Notes: generated by a model from the sequence alone, not told the origin. Shown: positions 1-9,405, counted from the stretch's first letter. The stretch is 64,000 nt of DNA from Lusitaniella coriacea LEGE 07157 (GCF_015207425.1 NZ_JADEWZ010000017.1:1-64000), one strand, 5' to 3'. Program-made: numbers and translations.

Positions 1-230
1 ATTTGGTTGGCATCGAGTCCGAATTGAGTGAAGGAGTGGAAGAGGTTTGTTCCGTCACCAGAGAGGGTTCCGCCGTTGATGTTGTATTGATTGCCGTTGA
101 TGGTGAGGGTGGTTCCGGTTCCATCGGCTGCGGGGGTGATGGTTTGGGCTAAAGTGAGGGGGGGATTTAAGAAAAGGGTAGATGCGTACAGAATTGGAAG
201 ATAGAACGCTGGGCGTTGAAGGGGCAGCAT
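1..230 (-). CDS. TpsA-type exoprotein, N-terminal part (filamentous haemagglutinin domain), cut by window edge
   Basis: Reading the minus strand from the ATG at 228-230 gives an open frame of 76 codons that runs off the left edge. It begins with a signal peptide: a short basic start, a hydrophobic run and Leu-Ala-Gln at about residues 27-29. It continues into a Gly/Asn/Thr-rich beta-strand segment ([20 protein letters not shown], then HSFTQFGL). That is the typical start of a two-partner-secretion (FhaB-type) domain, which directs the protein through an outer-membrane TpsB pore. A TpsB-like gene lies in this window at 24342-26180, but the two are not adjacent, so partnership is only a possibility. 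The effector part lies outside the window. Confidence 0.85.
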   Translation of the reverse strand, partial: MLPLQRPAFYLPILYASTLFLNPPLTLAQTITPAADGTGTTLTINGNQYNINGGTLSGDGTNLFHSFTQFGLDANQ

Positions 231-475
231 AGATATTTTTCCACAATTCAAGTAGCTTCATTTTATCAGTACGTTTGCGGGCGCGATCGCGCGTAAGGTG
301 ACAATAGAACTAAAAACCCGCGTGCGCTGAGACATCACATTAACCTTGGACAACCATTCTGATGCGAATTGCTCAAACATCCTAACTTTTAGGATAACCG
401 CGATCGCGCGCCTCCCAAGAGAACTGTTAAATCGAGTATTCCCTCAAGAAAGTTTGAATACGGACAAAATTAAGG

Positions 476-736
476 ATGAACAAACATTTCATTGCCCATA
501 GCGGACATTTTGAGCAAGAAACTCAACCGCAAAATCCCGCGCCGCCATCTCCATCCCCTCAGTCTAACTCGACCCCCCAGACGGTCATTGAGGATACTTC
601 TGTCCCTCCGATAACGACAGTTCCTTCTTCCCCTACCGGAACCTTAGCGCCCGGTTTGGGCGAATCGATCCTGATACTATTGGTTGCAAATCCCTTGCTT
701 CTATCTGCCTTGAAACGGCGGATTCATCAATCCTGA
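476..736 (+). CDS. small Pro/Ser-rich protein with C-terminal membrane segment
   Basis: The 86-residue frame has a low-complexity N-terminal two thirds rich in Pro, Ser, Thr and Gln. A hydrophobic stretch follows at about residues 60-79 (LGESILILLVANPLLLSA), with a basic tail (LKRRIHQS). That layout suggests a single-pass membrane peptide with the basic tail inside. I recognise no family. It lies 26 bp upstream of the PepSY-like gene on the same strand, so the two may be co-transcribed. A small ORF rich in simple residues could also be spurious. Confidence 0.5.
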   Translation: MNKHFIAHSGHFEQETQPQNPAPPSPSPQSNSTPQTVIEDTSVPPITTVPSSPTGTLAPGLGESILILLVANPLLLSALKRRIHQS

Positions 737-762
737 GCAGTTCGGTACTTTCCTCACGTTCT

Positions 763-1083
763 ATGCAGATTTCTAAAACTCGCCTGCGCCAAATCCATTT
801 CACCCTAGCGCCGATTCTCCTGTTTCCCGTGCTACTGTCGCTGATTACGGGTTCGCTATTTCAAATTGCCGTCCTCACCGATAGCGCGAATGATTTTCTG
901 TGGTTATTGGAGCTACACCGAGGAAAGTTTGGTTCGATTAATCTGGAGATGATTTATCCGTTTCTCAATGCTTTTGGGATGCTGATGTTGGCAACAACAG
1001 GGATAATGATGTGGTGGCAGTATCGTCCGCGATCGGCAAACCGAACTTCTTCAAACCCGAAAACCCAAGAACGCGAATTGTAG
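763..1083 (+). CDS. PepSY-associated type small membrane protein
   Basis: The protein has 106 residues and two clear hydrophobic segments, about residues 14-37 (FTLAPILLFPVLLSLITGSLF) and 66-86 (IYPFLNAFGMLMLATTGIMMWW). An ELHRGKFG motif lies between them. The arrangement matches the short cyanobacterial proteins annotated as PepSY-domain or PepSY-associated transmembrane proteins. Their role is not established; PepSY domains generally sit outside the membrane near peptidases or iron reductases. It is followed after 37 bp by the AIM24-family gene. Confidence 0.7.
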   Translation: MQISKTRLRQIHFTLAPILLFPVLLSLITGSLFQIAVLTDSANDFLWLLELHRGKFGSINLEMIYPFLNAFGMLMLATTGIMMWWQYRPRSANRTSSNPKTQEREL

Positions 1084-1120
1084 CTAAAAGCAAACCTTAT
1101 CGCTTAAAAATACATCGATT

Positions 1121-1858
1121 ATGGCAGATGTCATTGACTACAAAATCTATGGTAACGACTTGCAACTGGTTGAAGTCGAACTCGACCCCAGAGAAGGCGT
1201 GCAAGCAGAAGTTGGAACCATGACTTACATGGAACAAGGAATCGAAATGCAAACCGGAATGGGCGGAGGCGGACTCACGGGAGGCTTGTTCGCTGGGTTT
1301 AAGCGAATGCTAACGGGAGAAAGTTTTTTCATCACGACGTTTGCCAATAGCGGAAAACGCAAAGCACGGGTTGGATTTGCTGCAACCTCTCCCGGTCAAA
1401 TTATTCCTTTGGATTTGCCGAGATTGGGAGGCGAATTTTTGTGCCAAAAAGATGCCTTTTTGTGTGCTGCCAATGGAATTGATATCAGCGTTGCCTTCAC
1501 CAAGCGCATTGGAACGGGGTTCTTTGGTGGTGAGGGTTTCATCTTGCAGCGATTGCGCGGCGACGGACTGGCTTTTGTCCAAGCAGGAGGGGCAATTATT
1601 GAGAAGCGTCTTGCTCCTGGAGAAGTGTTGCGCGTCGATACGGGCTGTTTGGTCGCTTTTTCGCCCTCTGTCAATTACGATATCCAATTGGTTGGCGGCA
1701 TCAAAAATATGCTTTTCGGCGGCGAGGGGTTATTTTTAGCGAAGATGACGGGCCCTGGAATCGTTTACATCCAAAGTTTACCGTTCTCGCGCCTGGTCGA
1801 TCGCATTACCTTCCCCCTACAACAACAAATTAGTGCTTTAACAGGCGGACAATCTTAA
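1121..1858 (+). CDS. AIM24 / TIGR00266 family protein
   Basis: The protein has 245 residues, the usual size for this family. It contains the expected succession of Gly-rich beta-strand repeats: MGGGGLTGGLFAGFKRMLTG, then SFFITTFANSG, GGEGFILQRLRGDG and MLFGGEGLFLAKMTGPG. The family is named from yeast mitochondrial Aim24 and is widespread in bacteria as a cytosolic beta-sandwich protein of unknown biochemical role. The ATG at 1121 fits the conserved start (MADVIDYKIYGNDLQLVEVELDP). A repeat element (1899-2007) follows. I am confident of the family and can say nothing firm about function. Confidence 0.9.
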   Translation: MADVIDYKIYGNDLQLVEVELDPREGVQAEVGTMTYMEQGIEMQTGMGGGGLTGGLFAGFKRMLTGESFFITTFANSGKRKARVGFAATSPGQIIPLDLPRLGGEFLCQKDAFLCAANGIDISVAFTKRIGTGFFGGEGFILQRLRGDGLAFVQAGGAIIEKRLAPGEVLRVDTGCLVAFSPSVNYDIQLVGGIKNMLFGGEGLFLAKMTGPGIVYIQSLPFSRLVDRITFPLQQQISALTGGQS

Positions 1859-1898
1859 GGGATGTGACTTTTCAACTGAGGTCGTTGAACCCCTCATG

Positions 1899-2007
1899 TG
1901 AAATCCGGTTGAATGCCCTCAGCGAGGACTGACACGGTGACGCGGTGACGCGGTGACGCGGTGACACGGTGAATTTTCGTTATGGGCACTTTGAAGGATT
2001 TGATATA
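1899..2007. repeat. MITE-like repeat, family TGATAT, copy 1
   Basis: About 110 bp, beginning GAAATCCGGTTGAATGCCC and ending AGGATTTGATATAA. The ends are imperfect inverted repeats of each other (compare TGATATCAAATCC). Three relatives lie at 10155-10259, 42775-42881 and 51064-51151. This copy has an internal expansion of a GGTGACGC(G) unit between about 1934 and 1972. It sits between the convergent AIM24 and hemJ genes. Confidence 0.75.
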
Positions 2008-2106
2008 ACCACAGTCCTGATTTCCCTATTCAATCCTCGTACCCAGTACCACTTTGCATGGAATTCTGACGGCGCGAGGATTGAAGGTTTTAGGGCGATT
2101 TTCTCA

Positions 2107-2697
2107 TTACTGAGCGCCTGAGAGAACTTCCCCTTGTCCAGAAGCCTGTTCCATTTTTTCGCGATCGCGCCGCCGCTTCTTCGCATATAGTTGAATCGCA
2201 GCAGCCATCGCCACAATCATTCCCAAAATCCCAAATGTCGTTAAATTAAAGGGCAAACTTCCTTTAAACACCGCCAACAAAACAATTGCGACCAAAAGCA
2301 CCGTCGGCGCTTCATTTAAAGCCCGAAACTGCTGACCCGTCCACTGACATTCCCCAGCCGCTAACTTCTTCATCAACCGCTTGCAATAGTGATGGTAGCC
2401 AATCAACAGCAACACAAATCCCAGCTTAATATGCAACCATCCCGACTTCAGAATTTCTGGTTCGGTAGAAATTAAAGCAATCGCCATCGCCACCGTTACG
2501 ATCATCCCTGGCGTAGTAATGATGTGGTAGAGGCGTTTCTCCATAATCTCGTACTGTTCTTTGAGAATGGATTGAGCGGGTTCGGGTTTTTCCGAGGCTT
2601 CTGCATGGTAAACAAAGAGACGAACCAAGTAGAATAACCCCGCAAACCACACCACAACCCCAATCAAGTGAAAAGCTTTAAACCACAAATAAGCCAT
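2107..2697 (-). CDS. hemJ: HemJ-type protoporphyrinogen IX oxidase
   Basis: This membrane protein oxidises protoporphyrinogen IX to protoporphyrin IX in haem and chlorophyll synthesis and is the usual enzyme for this step in cyanobacteria. It has four hydrophobic segments and the family hallmarks: WFKAFHLIGVVVWFAGLFYL near the start, with the His implicated in haem binding, then EKRLYHIITTPGM, GWLHIKLGF and FRALNEAPT. The open frame extends seven codons further (to 2718), but the conserved start is MAYLWFKAFH, so I place the start at 2697, giving 196 residues. It is convergent with the AIM24 gene and has a MITE-like repeat upstream. Confidence 0.9.
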   Translation of the reverse strand: MAYLWFKAFHLIGVVVWFAGLFYLVRLFVYHAEASEKPEPAQSILKEQYEIMEKRLYHIITTPGMIVTVAMAIALISTEPEILKSGWLHIKLGFVLLLIGYHHYCKRLMKKLAAGECQWTGQQFRALNEAPTVLLVAIVLLAVFKGSLPFNLTTFGILGMIVAMAAAIQLYAKKRRRDREKMEQASGQGEVLSGAQ

Positions 2698-2784
2698 AAA
2701 AAATAGTTTCTCCAGCACATTCTTATCGCTGAAAGTTTAACGGGTTGAGGGTTCCTCGTGGTGAAAGCTCAATGAAACTTATAA

Positions 2785-2957
2785 AATAACGCTTAATGTG
2801 TATTAGACGCTAAAGCCCTTACTATGCGGTAATTTCTTCTGACTCTTCCCTGTTCCCTGTCTTGCCGAGCGTTCCCTTGCGTCTTTCGCCGACGCGGGGT
2901 CTCGGCGCTATTCCCTTGTCCTAGCAAGGGTTTCAGGGTGTTCACATCAGGCGTAAA
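2785..2957. repeat. MITE-like repeat, family TTTACGCC, copy A
   Basis: About 173 bp bounded by imperfect inverted ends. The left end reads AACGCTTAATGTGTATTAG (about 2787-2806) and the right end reads TTCACATCAGGCGTAAATA (2941-2959), the reverse complement of TTTACGCCTGATGTGAA. The inner parts of the ends (GCTAAAGCCCTTACTA versus CTAGCAAGGGTTTCAGGG) also pair. A longer copy lies at 23882-24129, with single ends at 10103-10126 and 63357-63375. The element fills the hemJ-ada interval. No ORF is seen inside it. Confidence 0.65.
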
Positions 2958-2981
2958 TACGCAATCAGCAAAACAGATTCA

Positions 2982-3827
2982 TTAACAGGCATTGTGGCTG
3001 GCTTCCCAACCTAAAAGCGCCATTTTGCGCTCTGCTCCCCAGCGATAGCCGCCAATTTCCCCAGAACCTCGAATCACTCGATGACACGGGATGAGATAGC
3101 CAATTGGGTTTTTTCCCACTGCATTACCGATTGCTCTGGTTGCAGTTGGACGATTAATCATCTCAGCAACAGTTTGATAAGTGGTGAGTCCCCCAAATGG
3201 GATTTTTAAAAGCGCGCGCCAAACCTGAATTTGGAAATTAGTCCCTTTTACCAAAAGCGTGAGTGGTTTCTGTTCTTTAAAAGTTGCTGAATCAAAAATT
3301 CGATCGCGCAGGATTTGAGTGGCTTTTCGATCGTGAATTATTTCTGCATTGAACCATAAATTTTGTAGAATTTGTTCGGGTGTTTTCTGACTCGCTACAT
3401 CCAAAAAATTAAGATTGCAAACACCACGAGTTGTTTTGGCAATTAGAGCTTGACCAAAGGAAGTTTCATGAACGCCATAATGGATTTTCAATCCTATTCC
3501 AGCCACTTTATATTCACCCGGAGACATTGCTTCTAAGTTCACAAATAGATCGTGTAATCGTCCGGGACTCGATAGCCCAACCTCTAATGTCAGATCTAAT
3601 AAACTTTTTGTCCGATCGATTTTTGATTTTGCATATTCAAGGGTGAGGTACTGCAAAAAACGTTTGGGACTAATGCCCGCCCATTGAGTAAATAGCCTTT
3701 GAAAATGGTATTCGCTCAGTCCGATATGTCGTGCCACAGTTATTAAATCGGGTTGACTTCGGTGATGTTGGCGAATAAACGCGATCGCGCGGGCAATTCT
3801 CTTATAATCTTCGCTCTCCATAGACAC
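2982..3827 (-). CDS. AraC-type regulator fused to O6-methylguanine-DNA methyltransferase (Ada-like)
   Basis: The protein has 281 residues. Residues about 10-105 form an AraC-type helix-turn-helix domain (IRQHHRSQPDLITVARHIG, then SEYHFQRLFTQWAGISPKRF). Residues about 195-278 form the alkyltransferase domain with the acceptor motif IPCHRVIRGSG, Cys248 receiving the alkyl group, preceded by the FGGLTTYQTVAEMI and RAIGNAVGKNP motifs. The N-terminal zinc/phosphotriester domain of classical E. coli Ada is absent. It therefore probably repairs O6-alkylguanine, and it cannot be switched on by the Ada-type zinc-site methylation. A shorter start at the second Met is possible. Confidence 0.88.
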   Translation of the reverse strand: MSMESEDYKRIARAIAFIRQHHRSQPDLITVARHIGLSEYHFQRLFTQWAGISPKRFLQYLTLEYAKSKIDRTKSLLDLTLEVGLSSPGRLHDLFVNLEAMSPGEYKVAGIGLKIHYGVHETSFGQALIAKTTRGVCNLNFLDVASQKTPEQILQNLWFNAEIIHDRKATQILRDRIFDSATFKEQKPLTLLVKGTNFQIQVWRALLKIPFGGLTTYQTVAEMINRPTATRAIGNAVGKNPIGYLIPCHRVIRGSGEIGGYRWGAERKMALLGWEASHNAC

Positions 3828-4032
3828 TCGTATTTAAAATCATTTAGTCAGAAACAGCGATTGTTGTTTAACTCTATCAATGGGAGTCATTCAAAGCCAC
3901 CCGTTTATTGCGATATGAAAGCTGATTTTTATAAACTAAATCTTAAGGCGCTTAAAAAGCTAAGTTTTGGTGGGTTACGGCAAAGACAAAGGTTAACGGG
4001 TCGATATCCACCGAATCATCGCCTAACTCACC

Positions 4033-4683
4033 CTACAGAAACTTTCCAGACAAAAATGGAGTAACAACATTAACAATATTATTTTCTATGTCATATCCAA
4101 AGTAGGAAGGGTAAAAACCATCACCTATTCCAGAAGTAAACGCGATAATATTGACTTCTGTGTAGCGATCTAAAACTGAATTCATCACAGTACAGATAAA
4201 ATTCGTATTTTTTTCTAATGATTCTTCTATTTGATAGAGCAAACTATCTTCATAAGTTTCAGTGTTCCAGATCGAATCAACGATTGCTCTAGCCGCAACT
4301 TTGTCCATAAAACAACCGATCCCCGAATCAACTCCATAACCAAAAACTCTATCGTCAGGAAGTAGATGGATCTCTTCACCCGCTTTAGTTACTAATGCCC
4401 ATCCCACAGGAGGATTTGCACTGACATGAAGCATGGCAAAAGCATTTGTATATTGTCCTGTATTGTAATTATATGCAATACTTAGAATAACTGGATATCG
4501 ATTGGGTGGTAATTTAGCAAAAAAAGGATCTGTGTCTGGAAAAACCAATGGATCGCACGCAACCAATTCTCCAGAAATCAAAAGCAAGTCTCCAATATGA
4601 TAAGGATTTAAAATCATGTTTCCGAGTTTTGAATCGAATTTTTGACCTGATTTAAAAGCTTTTGAAAAATCCTTGATTTTCAT
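4033..4683 (-). CDS. DUF4241 domain protein
   Basis: The 216-residue protein matches the DUF4241 pattern: GDLLLISGELVACDPLVF near residue 30, then RYPVILSIA, a long middle part, GYGVDSGIGCFMD near residue 115, and a C-terminal SGIGDGFYPSYFGYD followed by a late beta strand. The family is common in soil and filamentous bacteria. Its function is unknown. No signal peptide or membrane segment is visible. It lies downstream of the guaB3-like gene on the same strand, separated by a probable terminator, so co-transcription is unlikely. Confidence 0.8.
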   Translation of the reverse strand: MKIKDFSKAFKSGQKFDSKLGNMILNPYHIGDLLLISGELVACDPLVFPDTDPFFAKLPPNRYPVILSIAYNYNTGQYTNAFAMLHVSANPPVGWALVTKAGEEIHLLPDDRVFGYGVDSGIGCFMDKVAARAIVDSIWNTETYEDSLLYQIEESLEKNTNFICTVMNSVLDRYTEVNIIAFTSGIGDGFYPSYFGYDIENNIVNVVTPFLSGKFL

Positions 4684-4740
4684 CTCGTGTAATTAAGCTA
4701 AAAAACATCATTTAGGAAAGGATTAGAGCGCAATAAAATA

Positions 4741-4763
4741 GGGGCATAGCATCACTATACCCC
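4741..4763 (-). terminator. rho-independent terminator after the IMP dehydrogenase gene
   Basis: GGGGCATAG (4741-4749) and CTATACCCC (4755-4763) form a 9-bp stem with one mismatch and a 5-nt loop. On the minus strand the stem is followed by a U-rich run (TATTTTATTG). It lies 22 bp past the stop codon of the minus-strand gene ending at 4785. Confidence 0.65.
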
Positions 4764-4784
4764 CAAGAAATTCAAGAATCGCGC

Positions 4785-5948
4785 TTATTTACCCATACCC
4801 AATTGTTGAGCTTTTTGGTAAACCTTCCCTTCCGTGAGTAGCGATGGTGCGATCACCACCTCCACCTGCTGCATCTCCTTAATATCCTTTGCGCCTAGAG
4901 TTCCCATACTGGTTTTCAGCGCGCCGAGAAGGTTATGGGTTCCGTCATCCAATTTCGCAGGACCAACAAGAATTTCCTTGAGCGTTCCCGTAATGCCCAC
5001 ATTAATGCGCGTGCCGCGCGGGAGAACGGGACTTGGGGTTGCCATGCCCCAATGGTACTCGCTGCCCGGAGCTTCTTCAGCACGAGCAATGGGGGAACCG
5101 ATCATCACCGCATCCGCACCGCAAGCAATGCATTTGCAAATATCGCCTCCGGTGACAATTCCCCCATCAGCAATCACGGGAACATACGTTCCGGTTTCTC
5201 GCTCAAAATCATCCCGCGCGGCAGCGCAATCGGCAACGGCAGTGGCTTGGGGTACGCCAACCCCCAAAACTCCGCGAGAGGTACAAGCCGCACCGGGCCC
5301 AATCCCCACCATCACTGCTGCTGCACCCGCTTTCATTAGATTGAGGGCAACGTCGTAGGTGACGCAATTTCCCAAGGCGACAGGCATGGGCATTTCCTGG
5401 CAAAATTGCGCTAAATCCAAGGGAGTGACCGATTCCGGGGAAAGGTGCGCGGTAGAGACGACGGTTGCTTGAATAAAGAGCAAATCTGCTCCTGCTTCTG
5501 CTACAACCTTGCCGAATTTCACCGCACCCGCAGGAGTTAGACTTACTGCTGCAATCCCGCCTTTGTTTTTGATTTCCGCAATACGCTGTTGAATGAGTTC
5601 CGGTTTGATGGGTTCGGCATAAAGTTCTTGCATTAAGCCCACAAACTCGGTTTTTCCCACGGAGATAATGCGGTCTAAAATCGGTTGCGGATTGGCATAG
5701 CGCGTTTGAATGCCCTCTAGATTGAGTACGCCCATTGCCCCCAATTCAGAGAGCAATGCTGCCATTTGCACGTCAACCACACCATCCATTGCACTGGCAA
5801 TAATTGGAATTTTTCTCTCAATTCCGCCGATTTGCCAGCGCGTTTCTGCCAAGTCCGGGTCTAGGGTTCGCTGTCCCGGTGCCAGGGCAATTTCATCAAA
5901 TCCGTAAGCTCGCCGTGCGGTTTTTCCGCGACCAATTTGAATATCCAC
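4785..5948 (-). CDS. GuaB3-type IMP dehydrogenase family protein
   Basis: IMP dehydrogenase makes XMP from IMP with NAD, the committed step to GTP. The open frame runs to 6125, but cyanobacterial members of this family have 387 residues and begin (M/V)[15 protein letters not shown]. That sequence starts at the GTG at 5948 and gives exactly 387 residues, so I take GTG as the start. The TIM-barrel landmarks are present: [11 protein letters not shown], the flexible Cys loop [25 protein letters not shown] and [18 protein letters not shown]. No CBS pair is inserted in the barrel, unlike canonical GuaB, which agrees with the GuaB3 subgroup. Confidence 0.88.
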   Translation of the reverse strand: MDIQIGRGKTARRAYGFDEIALAPGQRTLDPDLAETRWQIGGIERKIPIIASAMDGVVDVQMAALLSELGAMGVLNLEGIQTRYANPQPILDRIISVGKTEFVGLMQELYAEPIKPELIQQRIAEIKNKGGIAAVSLTPAGAVKFGKVVAEAGADLLFIQATVVSTAHLSPESVTPLDLAQFCQEMPMPVALGNCVTYDVALNLMKAGAAAVMVGIGPGAACTSRGVLGVGVPQATAVADCAAARDDFERETGTYVPVIADGGIVTGGDICKCIACGADAVMIGSPIARAEEAPGSEYHWGMATPSPVLPRGTRINVGITGTLKEILVGPAKLDDGTHNLLGALKTSMGTLGAKDIKEMQQVEVVIAPSLLTEGKVYQKAQQLGMGK

Positions 5949-6229
5949 TGTTCTCGTTGTTGTTCGGTTCCCAAAGATATTTGCATAGGCTAACAAATAT
6001 CCGCGACTCGTTACTAGGGTATGTCGTGAGGTTGACCGTACTTTGGTATCAATTTTTGAGGTTGCGCGGGTTTGAACGGCTGGATTGAGAAGGGATGAGT
6101 GAAGTCTGACTGGGATGCGCCCCATTGCCGATTTTCCAGCGAGTAGAATAGACTCAACGCAATCAAAAATCTATCCGTATCGGGCGTGCAGCCAGTTAAA
6201 ACCTACAGGTCAATGGGGGATCGTCCTGA

Positions 6230-9200
6230 ATGTTGAAACGGATTTTCAAAAAATGCTTCGCTTTGCCTAGAGAACAGGGCGGTCGAATCGTTCATTTATT
6301 GCTGCTTGCTGTCTCGACGATGATGCTGAATGTGGTCGGATTGACAGTTGCGAGTTCTTTGTTTTTGAGTCATGTGGGTGCGGCATATTTGCCGCTTTCT
6401 TATATTTTGATGGGGGTGTTGTCGCTTCCTGCTTATACGTGGTTATCGCAGGTGGTCGATCGTTACAATCGCGTGCGTTTGTGTCAAGGGCTGTTGGGGT
6501 TGGGAATTTCGCTGACGCTGGGTTTGCGCTTGTTGCTCGATTTGGACGCGATCGCGGTTTACTATGCGTTGCATATTGGGTTTTATTTTCAGTGGATTTT
6601 GGTGCCGGAGGTGTTGTTTCCGAGTTTGGTTTCGGATTATTTCACGTCTTTGGATTGGAAGCGTTATGCGCCTTTTATTAAGATGGCGATGGCGTTTGGG
6701 GGATTGCTTGGGGGTGGCGCGATCGCGCTTTGTGCCACGCAGGTTCCACCGCAAGATATGCTGTGGTTTCTCCCGGTTCTGTATGGGGTGGTTTTCGTGC
6801 AGTTGGTTTATTTGGCGCGATCGCAAACACCCTTGGAAACTAACCCTCCAACCCAAGAACGCAGCGCCTTGGAAAGTTTGAAGTCTTTACCCAATTTGCT
6901 CAAACAGTATCCAATTATTTTCTTCCTTGCCAATAGCACTTTTTTCTACATCATTCTCTACAGCATTGCAGAATTTCTCTATCTGGGGATTTACGCGCGA
7001 TCCTTTGCCAATAGCCAAGAATTGACGAGCTTTTTGGGTTTGATGCGCGTGGTCAATAATATACTGCCGCTGATCGTCCTCTACGTTTTCACGCGACCTT
7101 TAATCGGGCGTTGGGGCGTAAGTCGCATGAATTTGGTTTACCCTTTAACAACTCTGGGTAGTTTTCTCGGTTTAACGCTGAATTTCGGCTTGCCTGCGGC
7201 AATTTTCACGAATATCAATACGGATGGATTGGATGACAGTACCAATCAACCGATCCACAATCTCAATTTCAATGCAGTTCCTTACAATATTGTGGGGCAG
7301 GTGCGGACAATTTGTAATGGGTTGATGTATTCGGTAGGTTTGGCGATCGCGGGGACGCTGTTATGGTGTTCTAAATCGCTGCTAACTCCTTTGCAAATTG
7401 CGCAAATGGCAATCGGATTCAGCATTCTCTTTCTAGGGCTGCGCTACTGGATGGGGAAGAGTTATCTCCTGTCTTTGCTGACGATGTTACGGGCGGGATC
7501 GGTGAATTTGGAGGAAATTGGCGAAGGATTGACCCGCTTGCCCAATCGCTATAACAGCCAAGTACGAACGCTTTTGCAAAGCCGCGATCGCCAAGAACAA
7601 ATTTTAGGGCTGGAATTGGCGCAACGCATCGATCGCCCCAGTCAATTTTTATTGGAAGTGGAAACCCTGCTGGGCGAATGTTCTGGGAATCTGGAAAATG
7701 CGATTCGCAAATTTTTCACCCAAAGCCACGATCCCGATCTGACGTTCTACCTGCGCTGTCAACTTAGTACGGAGAATGAAGCAATTCGATTAATTGTTCT
7801 CGAAGCATTAATTGCTCGCAAACAGCCTTTAACGGCACAGGAACTCCATCCCCTGGCGCGCAGTGATAATCCTAAAATCAAAGCCCTTGCCTATATTGCT
7901 CAACAACAGGCAGGGATTGCCGATGCTTCTCTCAAAGCGAGTTACGGGCTTTTTTGGCTGTCTGAGTTGGAACCGGAGGCGGCGAGTTTGGCAATCCGGG
8001 CAATTCGTTCCTGCGGAGATCGTCAATTTATTCCCTTACTCACCAATACAATTGCCGATGCGTCTTCGGAGATCAAGCGTCAAGGATTGGATGTTTTAGC
8101 TTCCCTCGCGCGTCCGGACGATGCTCATTTAGCGGAACTGGCTGCGGCAGAATTGACCGATCTCGATCCCCTAATTCGGGCGGCGGCGTTGAAGTTGTTG
8201 GGGGTGGCGCACAGTAACGATCTCTTGCCGCAAATTGCCAAAGCATTGGAACATCCGAACCTGGCAGTGCGATTGTGGGCGGCTTCTGCCCTAGCAACCT
8301 ACGGAGAGCGTTGTTTGCCTTGGGTTGAGGGGTTGTTGCATTCCCATCGTTTGGAGGTGGTGGAAGCCGCGATCGCGGCGATTGGGAAAGTACAAACTCG
8401 CGCGGCGGAAGAGGTGTTGTTTAACTATCTCAAACCAGACTATCAATTGGTCAATTCCAGCGTGCGCTGGTTGCAACAAATTCCACGCGATTGCGCCCAA
8501 TGGCATCCCTTGCAAATCGCCATTCAAGATTTTCACGATCGCTTGATTCATCGGGTTCTCTACATCCTGTCCAATCTAGATCGCGAGGGAACCTCAAGTT
8601 CGATTCGCCGCATTCTCAATACCAAAGATGTGCGCCTGCGAGCCAATGCCTTAGAAACCCTCGCGTCCTTCCGCTATCGCCGCTTTGTCGTGCCGATTTT
8701 GCCCCTTTTTGAGCCGCCAAGGGACGATTCTGACTCAAACACGCCTCTCGATCTCAAATTGTTACGTAAAAACGCGATCGCGTGCAGCGACCATTGGATT
8801 CGGATTGGTGCAATGCTGATGTACCACAAATATCCTCTCCCCCTTCCCGTTACGACTGACCCCGATCTTCTCTTACAAACAGTCTTGGAGATTCGACCGA
8901 AAACCCCTCACCTCGACGCTGAAATGGGGGAAGACTTTCTCGCGCAAACCCTCTTTCTTAAAACCGTTCCTTTCCTCGAAGCCCTTTTTCTTGACGAACT
9001 CTTGTTGGTCAATCGCGCGTTGCAACGAGAACAATTTTTGACCGAAGAGACAATTTGTACCGAAGGAACCCTCGGACGCGGACTCTATATTCTGTTTGAA
9101 GGCAGCGTCTTATTGAAAGCCCCCGTCCCCGCACTTCTTTCCCCATCCACAGTGTTAGAGGAAACTGCGATTTGTCTCAAACCCGGTCAGTATTTTGGCG

Positions 9201-9355
9201 AAATGAGTTTATTTGACGATGCACCACTGATTAATACCGCGATCGCGCGCGCAGACTGTACGCTATTGATCCTATCTCGCCAAAATTTTGAAGTCTTAAC
9301 CAATCTCTATCCCAGATTGTTAATGAGTTTCTCTCCCCTCACTTGCTTGACGTAA
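6230..9355 (+). CDS. Nucleotide-transporter-like (Npt/ADP-ATP translocase fold) membrane protein fused to HEAT repeats and a cNMP-binding fold
   Basis: The protein has 1041 residues in three parts. Residues about 15-430 hold roughly 10-12 membrane segments resembling the Npt/MFS nucleotide-transporter fold. Residues about 440-880 are alpha-helical HEAT-like repeats (for example DPLIRAAALKLLGVAHSNDL, then NLAVRLWAASALATYG). Residues about 905-1035 are a cyclic-nucleotide-binding fold (LYILFEGSVLLK, then GQYFGEMSLFDDAPLINTAIA). The phosphate-binding Arg expected after PxxxP/PR in the GE(L/M)xL cassette is replaced (APLINTAIA), so classical cAMP binding is doubtful. Related fusions occur in cyanobacteria. 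Substrate and role are unknown; transport of nucleotides in a free-living cell is not assured. Confidence 0.8.
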   Translation: MLKRIFKKCFALPREQGGRIVHLLLLAVSTMMLNVVGLTVASSLFLSHVGAAYLPLSYILMGVLSLPAYTWLSQVVDRYNRVRLCQGLLGLGISLTLGLRLLLDLDAIAVYYALHIGFYFQWILVPEVLFPSLVSDYFTSLDWKRYAPFIKMAMAFGGLLGGGAIALCATQVPPQDMLWFLPVLYGVVFVQLVYLARSQTPLETNPPTQERSALESLKSLPNLLKQYPIIFFLANSTFFYIILYSIAEFLYLGIYARSFANSQELTSFLGLMRVVNNILPLIVLYVFTRPLIGRWGVSRMNLVYPLTTLGSFLGLTLNFGLPAAIFTNINTDGLDDSTNQPIHNLNFNAVPYNIVGQVRTICNGLMYSVGLAIAGTLLWCSKSLLTPLQIAQMAIGFSILFLGLRYWMGKSYLLSLLTMLRAGSVNLEEIGEGLTRLPNRYNSQVRTLLQSRDRQEQILGLELAQRIDRPSQFLLEVETLLGECSGNLENAIRKFFTQSHDPDLTFYLRCQLSTENEAIRLIVLEALIARKQPLTAQELHPLARSDNPKIKALAYIAQQQAGIADASLKASYGLFWLSELEPEAASLAIRAIRSCGDRQFIPLLTNTIADASSEIKRQGLDVLASLARPDDAHLAELAAAELTDLDPLIRAAALKLLGVAHSNDLLPQIAKALEHPNLAVRLWAASALATYGERCLPWVEGLLHSHRLEVVEAAIAAIGKVQTRAAEEVLFNYLKPDYQLVNSSVRWLQQIPRDCAQWHPLQIAIQDFHDRLIHRVLYILSNLDREGTSSSIRRILNTKDVRLRANALETLASFRYRRFVVPILPLFEPPRDDSDSNTPLDLKLLRKNAIACSDHWIRIGAMLMYHKYPLPLPVTTDPDLLLQTVLEIRPKTPHLDAEMGEDFLAQTLFLKTVPFLEALFLDELLLVNRALQREQFLTEETICTEGTLGRGLYILFEGSVLLKAPVPALLSPSTVLEETAICLKPGQYFGEMSLFDDAPLINTAIARADCTLLILSRQNFEVLTNLYPRLLMSFSPLTCLT

Positions 9356-9358
9356 ACG

Positions 9359-9399
9359 AACCTCCTCGTCAGACAATACAAGTATCTATCGAGGAGGTT
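9359..9399 (+). promoter_or_regulatory. perfect hairpin covering the ribosome-binding site of the 79-residue gene
   Basis: AACCTCCTCG (9359-9368) is an exact inverted copy of CGAGGAGGTT (9390-9399), separated by 21 nt. The right arm contains the whole Shine-Dalgarno sequence GAGGAGG, 7-8 bases before the ATG at 9406. When folded, the RNA would hide the ribosome-binding site. The left arm starts four bases after the stop codon of the upstream gene (9355). It could act as a translational switch, a coupling device, or a processing site. Confidence 0.6.
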
Positions 9400-9405
9400 T
9401 ATATC

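Noticed and set aside
1900-2000. CRISPR-like short repeats (GGTGACGC units)
   Set aside because: Units are 8-10 bp with no spacers; it is an internal expansion of a dispersed repeat.
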